A stretch of 32,273 nt of DNA from Planctomycetota bacterium (GTDB taxonomy: Bacteria > Planctomycetota > PLA2 > JAEUHO01), in assembly GCA_029259795.1 (NCBI GenBank), contig JAJDEM010000246.1, positions 1 through 32,273 on the forward strand. Direction: 5' to 3'. Position numbers and translations under genes: made by a program. Shown piece after piece: positions 25,047-32,273 of this stretch (positions are counted from its first letter, which is position 1; each line of letters begins with the position of its first letter). Under the pieces are notes generated by a model. The model did no database searches. It worked only from the letters and a program-made list of their open reading frames with translations, and was not told the DNA's origin.

Positions 25047-26516
25047 GTGCTCACCTATGTAGTCAAGCGCGTCCTGATCATGATCCCGACGTTCTTCGGG
25101 GTCTCGCTGGCCATCTGGCTGGTCATGACGTCGGCGCCCGGTCGGCCGACCTCGGGACAGAGCCAGGGGCCAGGCGGCGGCGCCGATGGCGGCTCCAAGA
25201 TGGAGGGCCGCGCGGGCAAGAACGTGAGCGAGCGGATCTTCCGCCATCAGTTCGGCCTCAACCGGCCGCGCTTCTGGAACGACTGGGTTGCGCTGGAGAA
25301 GGACGAGGTCCTCGGCTTGGTCGTCACGCGGATGGAGGGCCCCGCAGAGCACGGCATCAAGGCCGTGACCAAGGCCTCGGACGCGCTGGAGAACTTCGAC
25401 CGCTTCGCTGTCCCTCCGCTCGTCGAACTCCTGCAAGAGACCGAAGGCAAGACCCAAGACGCCGTCCTTGGCTGGCTGCGTGCCAGTGCGTTCCAGTATC
25501 CGCCGCTCCTTGAGGACGGGAAGCAGCGTACCGATGCGGAGGTCGCGCGCGACCGCAAGATCGATCTCGAGAACAAGCGTCTCGATAGCGCTGAGTTGAA
25601 CTGGGAACCAGGCGCGTCGGCTCCAGAGCGCGCCTCCGTCGTGGCCAGCTGGAAGGCCTGGTGGGCCGAGCATCAATCGACGGCGCGCTGGAGCTATCTC
25701 GACGATGGCTGGGAGCGCACGAAACTGCGCTTCGCCGATACCCAGTTTGGCAAGTACTGGGCCAACCTCTTCTCCCTCGACTTCGGCAAGAGCTTCAAGA
25801 GCAACGAGCCGGTCGTCGACATCATCCTCGGCAAGCTCAAGTACAGCCTCTCGCTTGCGGTGCCGTCGTTCATCATCGCGTGGATCCTGGCTGTGCTACT
25901 CGGCGTGATGGGCGCCGCGAACCACAACAAGCCCTTCGATCAGGGCTCGGCGATCGTGCTGTTCATGCTCTACAGCATTCCAAGCTTTCTCATGGGCACG
26001 GTGTTGCAGCAGGCCTTCGCCGTGGACCTGGGCTGGTTCCCCGTTTCACGGTGGGAAAGCGTGGACGCCCAGTCTATGAATACGTGGGAGCAGTTCCTCG
26101 ACGTCATCACGCACCTCTGGCTGCCCATGATCTGCTACACCTACGGTTCGCTGGCGCTCATCTCGCGCCAGGCGCGCTCAGGCATGCTCGAGGTCCTCAG
26201 CAGCGACTTCATTCGTACCGCCTACGCGAAGGGCTGCACACGGCGACAGGTGATCTGGAAGCACGGCGTGCGCAACGGCATGATGCCGCTCATCACGATG
26301 CTTGGTACGGCGCTCCCGATTCTTCTCGCGGGCAGCGTCGTGATCGAGTCCATCTTCGGTATCCCGGGCTTTGGCAAGGCCATGCTCGACGCCATCCTGG
26401 CGAAGGACTACAACCTCGTCATGGGGGTCGCGCTGCTGTCGTCCGTGCTCACTCTCATCGGTCTCCTGATCGCTGACATCCTCTACGCCATCGTCGATCC
26501 GCGGGTGTCATACTGA
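25047..26516 (+). CDS. ABC transporter permease, DppB-like, with about 150-aa insertion
   Basis: GTG start; MLTYVVKRVLIMIPTFFGVSLAIWLVMTSAPG, FGLNRPRFWNDW, SLSLAVPSFIIAWILAVLLGVMGA, C-terminal FIRTAYAKGCTRRQVIWKHGVRNGMMPLITMLG (EAA loop). Confidence 0.9.
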   Translation: MLTYVVKRVLIMIPTFFGVSLAIWLVMTSAPGRPTSGQSQGPGGGADGGSKMEGRAGKNVSERIFRHQFGLNRPRFWNDWVALEKDEVLGLVVTRMEGPAEHGIKAVTKASDALENFDRFAVPPLVELLQETEGKTQDAVLGWLRASAFQYPPLLEDGKQRTDAEVARDRKIDLENKRLDSAELNWEPGASAPERASVVASWKAWWAEHQSTARWSYLDDGWERTKLRFADTQFGKYWANLFSLDFGKSFKSNEPVVDIILGKLKYSLSLAVPSFIIAWILAVLLGVMGAANHNKPFDQGSAIVLFMLYSIPSFLMGTVLQQAFAVDLGWFPVSRWESVDAQSMNTWEQFLDVITHLWLPMICYTYGSLALISRQARSGMLEVLSSDFIRTAYAKGCTRRQVIWKHGVRNGMMPLITMLGTALPILLAGSVVIESIFGIPGFGKAMLDAILAKDYNLVMGVALLSSVLTLIGLLIADILYAIVDPRVSY

Positions 26517-27898
26517 TGGCCGGCAACGTAGAGCCCCCGACCCCGCACAGCCACGGCGAGACCCAGTGGCAGATCGCCTACCGGCAGTTCCGGAAGCGAG
26601 GCTCGGCCGTCTGGGGCCTTCTGGGCGTCCGGATTCTGTTCTATCTGGCTGTCTTCGCACCGGTTCTCTGTTGCGGCCTTCCGCTCGCGTGGCGGGAGCC
26701 CGGCGGCTCGTTGACCTTCCCGTGGTTGGCCAAGGTGTTCGATCGCCTCTACTGGGCCAATGGCGTCGATCGGTTCTTCAATCTTCTGATGTTCGTTGTG
26801 GTCGTCTGGTGGATTGTGCAACTCGTCCTGCACCTGACGTTGCCGGACCCGGCCGCACGGGCCCGCGCGCGCGGCAAGGCCATGCGGTGGGCCATGGGTG
26901 CTGTCGTCGTGCTTGGCCTCTTGCAGGGCTTCAAGGTGCCACCCTTGTGGTCCAGCGAGCCGTACACGGACTATCAAGAGCTCTCCGTCCGCTACTCGGC
27001 CCAGCAGGAACTCGCCGAGCAGCGCCTGCTAGCGATCGCTGTGGAGCAAGAGACGGCGACCCCCGACGAGAGCGCCACGCTTGACGAGGAACGCAAGACC
27101 GTGGCCGCCCGCCTTGCCGACCTCGAGGGTCGCACGGAGCTCTTCACGTTCGTGCCGTTCGGCCACCGCGAGCAGAGCGCCTTGGGATCCGTGGATCGCT
27201 TCCGCGGACCGATGGAGCGCTCAACTCACGGCTTCCATGTGCTGGGCACCGCGCTCGAGGGCCAGGATGTGCTTGCGCAGTTGCTCTATGGCACGCGCAT
27301 CTCGCTTACCGTCGGGCTGCTGGCCGTCGCGATCTACGTCACGATCGGCCTGATTCTTGGCGGCATCGCCGGCTTCGTTGGGGGGACCACCGATCTTCTG
27401 ATCATGCGGCTCGTCGAAATCGTGATGTCGGTGCCGGGGCTGTTCCTGATCCTCACGATCATCGCGCTGTTCAACAACCGGTCGATCTTCATGATCATGA
27501 TCGCCATCGGAATCGTCGGGTGGACAGGGATTGCACGTCTCGTGCGCGGCGAGTTCATCCGCGAGCGCGGCAAGGACTACGTGGCGGCGGCACGCAGCTT
27601 GGGCTTCTCCGGTCCGCGCATCCTTTTCCGTCACATCATGCCGAATGCCGTCGCGCCGGTCATCGTCGCCGCATCCTTTGGCGTGGCCTCTGCCATCATC
27701 GTCGAGTCCACGCTGTCGTTCCTCGGACTGGGCGACACCAACGTGCCCTCCTGGGGCCAGATGCTCAACGTGGGCCGCGAGAACGGGGAGTGGCACCTGA
27801 TCATCGTGCCGGGCTTGGCGATCTTCGTCACGGTCACGATGCTGAACCTCGTCGGCGACGGGCTGCGCGATGCCCTCGACCCGAAGATGAGGAAATAG
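26516..27898 (+). CDS. ABC transporter permease, DppC-like, with extra membrane/coiled-coil insertion
   Basis: TGATG overlap with the upstream permease; HVLGTALEGQDVLAQLLYGTRISLTVGL and DYVAAARSLGFSGPRILFRHIMPNAVAPVIV...ESTLSFLGLG. Confidence 0.9.
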   Translation: MAGNVEPPTPHSHGETQWQIAYRQFRKRGSAVWGLLGVRILFYLAVFAPVLCCGLPLAWREPGGSLTFPWLAKVFDRLYWANGVDRFFNLLMFVVVVWWIVQLVLHLTLPDPAARARARGKAMRWAMGAVVVLGLLQGFKVPPLWSSEPYTDYQELSVRYSAQQELAEQRLLAIAVEQETATPDESATLDEERKTVAARLADLEGRTELFTFVPFGHREQSALGSVDRFRGPMERSTHGFHVLGTALEGQDVLAQLLYGTRISLTVGLLAVAIYVTIGLILGGIAGFVGGTTDLLIMRLVEIVMSVPGLFLILTIIALFNNRSIFMIMIAIGIVGWTGIARLVRGEFIRERGKDYVAAARSLGFSGPRILFRHIMPNAVAPVIVAASFGVASAIIVESTLSFLGLGDTNVPSWGQMLNVGRENGEWHLIIVPGLAIFVTVTMLNLVGDGLRDALDPKMRK

Positions 27899-27950
27899 TC
27901 CGCACGGCGGCCCGCCGAGCGACCGACTCCACTAGGTAGGAGCGCCTGCC

Positions 27951-29564
27951 TTGTCCGATCCGTCCGCCGCGCCTGAGCCCTCTCGACCGGATCGCGCTGC
28001 CGAGCCGGTCGCGAAGCCCGCGGGCAAGGTCGCGGCTGCGACGATGTGCTCGCGGGTCACCGGACTGCTCCGGGAAGCCGTGTTCGCGGCGCTCTTTGCC
28101 ACCCGGGGCGTTGCGGACGCCTACGTGCTGGCATTCCGCATTCCCAACCTGTTGCGCGACTTCTTTGCCGAGGGCGCCCTGGCCTCGGCCTTCGTCCCTG
28201 CCTTCGCCGAGGCGAAGGAGAAGGAGGGCGAGGCGCGCGCATTCGAGCTCGCCCGGCGGGTGCTCGGCACGCTGGGAGCGCTCGCGGCCTTGGTCGTGCT
28301 CCTGGGCATCGTCTTCGCCCCGGCGGTCGTTTCGCTGATCGCGATGGACGCGCGCGTTGAGTGGCGTCCCCTGACGATCCAACTCACGCGCATCATGTTC
28401 CCGTTCCTGCTGCTCGTCGCGTGGGCATCCGTGGCCATGGGCATTCTCAACACCTACCGGCGCTACTTCGTGCCGGCCGTTGCGCCGATGTTCTTCAACC
28501 TCATCGCCGTGGTCAGCGGCTCCGTCCTGCTCCTGCTCGATCTGGGGGAGACCGACGCAGCCGTGGTCTGGTCGGTCTTCGTCGTGGTGGGGGGGCTGGC
28601 TCAGTTGCTCGTGCAGCTCCCAGCGCTGCGGGCGATCGGGTTCCGCTTCCGCCCTCAGCTCGACCTGCGCTTGCGCGACCCGGGCCTGCGCAAGATCGTG
28701 CGGCGGATGGGGCCCGTGCTGCTCTCGCTGACTGCGACCAACGTGATGATCCTCATCACCACCGTCCTCGCTTGGCAAACGGAGGGCTGGGCCTCGTCGC
28801 TGCACTACGCCTTCCGTTTGGTGCATCTTCCGATCGGCGTGGTCGGTGTTGCCGTTGGAACGATCGTGCTCGCGGCCGGTGCCCGGCGCTCGGCCGTGAA
28901 TGACGTCGAGGGACTCAACGACATCGTGCGCCGGGGGCTGCGGCTGAACTGGTTCCTTGCGCTGCCCGCCGCGGTCGGACTCTTCGTCCTGGCCGAGCCC
29001 ATCGTGCGGCTCATCTATCAGCGGGGGACGTTCGACGCAGCCAGCACGGCGTCCGTGGCCGAGGCCCTGCGCTACTACGCGGGCGGCATCGTCTTCTACG
29101 CGGGGATCAAGGCCGCAGCCCCGCACTTCCTCGTGCGGGGCGATACCCGCACGCCCATGCTCTGCTCCCTGCTCGGGATCGCGGCCAACCTCATCGTGGC
29201 CCTGAGCCTCGTTGGCCCGCTGGGCATGCGAGCGTTGGCGTTGGCGGTCGCGGTGGGCGCCGCGACGAACTATCTCGCGCTGCGCTTCTTGGCCCGGCGA
29301 CGCTTCGGTCCGGGCTCCGGGCCCGGAGGCGGCTTTCTCCTGCGCTGCGGCGTCGCCGCGATCCTCTTGGGGGGCGCGGGAGCGTTCCTCGGCTCGGCGT
29401 GGCTCACCGGTGACCAAGCCGTGGCGAACGGCTGGCTCCGTGCGGCCCTGACCCTGGGGCTCGTTGCCGCGCTCGGCCTGCTGTATCTCTTTGTCGCAGC
29501 ACGACTTGGGATTGAAGAGGGGGCCTGGGTGCGGGCGCGGCTGCGGCGCGGCCGGGGCGCGTGA
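27951..29564 (+). CDS. murJ: MurJ (MviN) lipid II flippase
   Basis: TTG start; AAATMCSRVTGLLREAVFAALFATRGVADAYVLAFRIPNLLRDFFAEGALASAFVPAFAE...KAAAPHFLVRGDTRTPMLCSLLGIAANLIVAL. Confidence 0.94.
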   Translation: MSDPSAAPEPSRPDRAAEPVAKPAGKVAAATMCSRVTGLLREAVFAALFATRGVADAYVLAFRIPNLLRDFFAEGALASAFVPAFAEAKEKEGEARAFELARRVLGTLGALAALVVLLGIVFAPAVVSLIAMDARVEWRPLTIQLTRIMFPFLLLVAWASVAMGILNTYRRYFVPAVAPMFFNLIAVVSGSVLLLLDLGETDAAVVWSVFVVVGGLAQLLVQLPALRAIGFRFRPQLDLRLRDPGLRKIVRRMGPVLLSLTATNVMILITTVLAWQTEGWASSLHYAFRLVHLPIGVVGVAVGTIVLAAGARRSAVNDVEGLNDIVRRGLRLNWFLALPAAVGLFVLAEPIVRLIYQRGTFDAASTASVAEALRYYAGGIVFYAGIKAAAPHFLVRGDTRTPMLCSLLGIAANLIVALSLVGPLGMRALALAVAVGAATNYLALRFLARRRFGPGSGPGGGFLLRCGVAAILLGGAGAFLGSAWLTGDQAVANGWLRAALTLGLVAALGLLYLFVAARLGIEEGAWVRARLRRGRGA

Positions 29565-29632
29565 CCGGGCCCGGCCGACGCTATCCTGACGCCGATCGTG
29601 TGGGCGCCACGGGGGGTGCCCGCGGAGGGTGC

Positions 29633-32273
29633 ATGCAGCCGCCGAGGGATAGGCGCGAAACTCGTCGGAGCCTGCTGACCATCGCGCTCGTGGGCTGCGC
29701 GGTGTGGGGCAGCCTGCTGCTCGTCGACGCCGCCCGCGCCGACGAGAGCGCCTTGCCGCCGCCCAAGGTCATCCCGCGCCGCCGAGCGGGTGTGCCGGTA
29801 CCGGCCCCCGCCCGCCCGATCCCGCCCCGCCGGGCTCCGGCGCCCCAGCCCTCGGCCAGGCCGAACACCAAAGGACTGAACCCACGGAGGCAAGGCCCGC
29901 CGAACCTGATCCCGCCGCCCCGTCCGGCGCCGCCGAGCACGGTTGTGCCGCGCCGCCCGCGAGCACCGGCTCGGCGGCCGCGCGGGGCCGTGCCGATTCC
30001 CCCGCAGCCTTCAGCGACCGGACCCTTGCCGCCGCCGGTGGTACGCCGACACGGCTCTGCCCGCCGCCCCCAGCCGTCCCAGCCCCGACCGACGCGGCCG
30101 CCGGTCCGTCCGCGCGCGCCCGGCACGCCGCCCGGCGGCCCCGTGCTCCCGCCGCCGCCCCCCGGCGCGGGCGAGTCGATCCCGTTCGTCGGGGCCGGTC
30201 GCCCCGCCGTCAACGAAGAGCTCAGCGCGGGGGACTTCCTCTTCGAGACGGCCAAGCGACCGCTCGGTGGCATTCAGCGGGTCACGGGTGAATCCGACCC
30301 GGACGGGGTCGAGGTCTACCTGTTCACAGGCACGCCACACATGCAGCGGACGGCCTACGTCGAGGATGGTGTGCCGGTCGATGCGCTGAGCATCAAGGCC
30401 AACTCCATCGTCGCGTGGATCGACAAGGACGAGGCGCTGAAGGCGAGTGACCTGCAGCGCTTCGCCGGGGAGACGGCGAAGTCTTCCGAAGGGTCGAGCG
30501 CGGGTCCGGTGAGCGCCTCGATCATCCCCAAGGCCCTGCTCGGCATCTACGCCGAGGGCGCCGTCGAGCTGAAGTTTGGCAACATCAGCTTCACGGTCGA
30601 GCGGCTCTACAACGAGCCCCACTCCAACCGTGCCATGCTCGTCAATGCGCGCGTGGCGGGCCGCTCCATCGGCATTGGCGCCCTGGACGACCCGATCTCG
30701 CTGCATGTTCGGGCACCGCGGGTTCGGATGGTGTCCAAGGGCTTGATGGTCTTCGACGATGCGGAGGTCTCGACCAGCCGCGCCGATGACAGGATCTGGC
30801 TGCATCTCAAACAGCTCACCGCCGAGGAGATCAAGGACGCAGTCGATGAGAACGGCGTCGCGCGCTCGGAGGTCCTCGGCTTCTACGCAGACTCCTCCCA
30901 GTGGTACAGCGGTCGCCAGATGACCCTGCGCGCGGAGCGCATCCCATTGATCATGCTGCCGCGCGTCGACTTCGGGTACTCCGACAAGACCTCGGCCATC
31001 GCCTCGCCGATCAAGAGCATCGACATCGGGAACAAGAGCGAGGTGGGGCGGTTCGGCTTCCTGCGGCTGGGTTTCCCCATCGGCCCGCGGTCGGATCCAT
31101 GGTTTGACCTCTTCGTCGAGGGTGGGGGCTACTCCAAGCGCGGTGCTGCGGGGGGCATCGATCTGAAGTGGGACCACACCCGCGCGGGTGACCCGCTGCG
31201 CAGCCGTGGGCAGGTCGAGAGCTGGGGCGTCTATGACAACAAGACGCTCGACAGCGACGACTTTCGAGCCCCGGACGACTTCCGCTGGAAATTCCTCTCC
31301 GAGAGCAAGAACTGGATTGGCACGGAGCTCCAGGTCGACCACGAGTTTCACGCGTTCTCCGACCGCGGCTTCAACAACGAGTTCTTCGAGCGCGACGACC
31401 TCGCTCACAAGGACCGTGAGTCCTACGTCCGCGCCCGCTGGCAGCCCACGCGGCCCGGCAACTTCGTGGCGACGCTGGAAGGCAAGTGGCACCAGCGGGA
31501 CTTCGTGACCGAGACGACCCAGCTGCCCGAGGTCGGCGCGTGGCTCCTGCCGCTGCCCTTGCTGCGGCCCAGTCGGCGCGGCGGCCTCTCGCTGGACCTC
31601 ACTACGGAGACCCGGGCCGGCTACCTGGGTCGCGTGTTTGACACGGCTGTGCCCGACGAGGACTACGAGGCGTGGCGGCTGCACACGGACACGCTCGTCA
31701 ACGCGGGCGTCGATGCCGGCGACCTGCGCCTGAGTGGTCACCTGGGTGCTTCGGGCTCCGTCTACGCGGGTCGTACCGACCCCGGCCGTGATCTCGAGCG
31801 GGCGGCGCTCCTGGCCGGACTCCGCGCGAATCTGCAGTCATGGCGGGTCTTTGCCGCCCAGGGCGGCTTCTTCCAGCTCAACGGACTGCGCCACGTCATC
31901 GACGTGGACGGCAAGGTGGTCGGGCGCTTCTTCGACTCGCACGAGCCCGCCGATGTGCCGATCTTCGATCTCCACGAGGCCGAGCGGGAGCGCACCGCCC
32001 TCGTCGGGCGCTGGCGCAACCGTCTCCAGACGCGCCGAGCGCCCGCCGCAGAGCGGCTGCAGAGCAAGGAGTCCGGCGTCCCCGTCGCGTCGGCCACGCG
32101 GACCGTCGCCGATCTCGACCTGGGCTTGCGCTACTTCCTCGATCGCAAGGGGCCGTACGGCCGGGACACGCCAGGCGACTTCCAGGCACGCTTCTACGGT
32201 GAGGTCCTGCCGGGCTTCGAGATCACCAGCGAGACCGACGTCGACTTCGAGGACGGGGTCCAGACGGGCTCCA
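29633..32273 (+). CDS. LptD/OstA-like outer-membrane protein with long basic Pro/Arg-rich N-terminal linker; 3' truncated by window edge
   Basis: ATG 29633 behind GGAGGG; open to the window end with no stop (at least 880 codons), so absent from the ORF track. Signal peptide-like LLTIALVGCAVWGSLLLVDAARA; DRGFNNEFFERDDLAHKDRESYVRARWQPTRPGNFVATLEGKWHQRDFVTETTQLPEVGAWLLPLPLL resembles LptD barrel regions. Confidence 0.62.
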   Translation, partial: MQPPRDRRETRRSLLTIALVGCAVWGSLLLVDAARADESALPPPKVIPRRRAGVPVPAPARPIPPRRAPAPQPSARPNTKGLNPRRQGPPNLIPPPRPAPPSTVVPRRPRAPARRPRGAVPIPPQPSATGPLPPPVVRRHGSARRPQPSQPRPTRPPVRPRAPGTPPGGPVLPPPPPGAGESIPFVGAGRPAVNEELSAGDFLFETAKRPLGGIQRVTGESDPDGVEVYLFTGTPHMQRTAYVEDGVPVDALSIKANSIVAWIDKDEALKASDLQRFAGETAKSSEGSSAGPVSASIIPKALLGIYAEGAVELKFGNISFTVERLYNEPHSNRAMLVNARVAGRSIGIGALDDPISLHVRAPRVRMVSKGLMVFDDAEVSTSRADDRIWLHLKQLTAEEIKDAVDENGVARSEVLGFYADSSQWYSGRQMTLRAERIPLIMLPRVDFGYSDKTSAIASPIKSIDIGNKSEVGRFGFLRLGFPIGPRSDPWFDLFVEGGGYSKRGAAGGIDLKWDHTRAGDPLRSRGQVESWGVYDNKTLDSDDFRAPDDFRWKFLSESKNWIGTELQVDHEFHAFSDRGFNNEFFERDDLAHKDRESYVRARWQPTRPGNFVATLEGKWHQRDFVTETTQLPEVGAWLLPLPLLRPSRRGGLSLDLTTETRAGYLGRVFDTAVPDEDYEAWRLHTDTLVNAGVDAGDLRLSGHLGASGSVYAGRTDPGRDLERAALLAGLRANLQSWRVFAAQGGFFQLNGLRHVIDVDGKVVGRFFDSHEPADVPIFDLHEAERERTALVGRWRNRLQTRRAPAAERLQSKESGVPVASATRTVADLDLGLRYFLDRKGPYGRDTPGDFQARFYGEVLPGFEITSETDVDFEDGVQTGS

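Noticed and set aside
27834-29417. 527-aa minus-strand ORF opposite murJ
   Set aside because: murJ is unambiguous on the plus strand; antisense translation is His/Arg/Glu-rich artefact.
29704-30291. 195-aa plus ORF and 230-aa minus ORF in the Pro/Arg linker region
   Set aside because: Alternative frames of the LptD-like CDS low-complexity linker; no independent support.

Overview
GC-rich chromosomal window, probably Planctomycetota or a relative (inferred from protein architectures only). It looks like an envelope-biogenesis and signalling neighbourhood. Order along the window: (1) 3' part of a Pro-rich repeat protein with two thioredoxin-like domains lacking CXXC; (2) an ECF sigma factor with a secreted toroid (squalene-cyclase-like) protein, minus strand; (3) divergent ECF sigma, candidate anti-sigma and HtrA/PDZ-like protein that appears to have lost its catalytic triad, followed by a FecR-like membrane protein; (4) a ~2016-aa GspK-like giant pseudopilin with LamG-like segment, acidic Gly/Pro/Asp linkers and a recurring sequence module; (5) elongation factor P with an unusual tip loop; (6) DUF374-type and LpxL/HtrB-type acyltransferases converging on a 21-bp tandem repeat that stacks in-frame stop codons; (7) a small repeat-containing tail-anchored protein; (8) an FG-GAP/ASPIC-UnbV protein; (9) UppP; (10) a CNNM/CBS/CorC protein; (11) an alpha/beta-hydrolase lipoprotein; (12) a peptide-type ABC importer whose binding protein and both permeases carry non-canonical extensions and which has no adjacent ATPase; (13) MurJ; (14) the 5' part of an LptD-like protein that runs off the window and is missing from the ORF track. 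No rRNA, tRNA, CRISPR or clear mobile element was seen. Best candidates for new biology are the giant pseudopilin, the sigma/anti-sigma/pseudo-HtrA cluster and the extended ABC importer. All family calls were made by eye from motifs; no database search was run.
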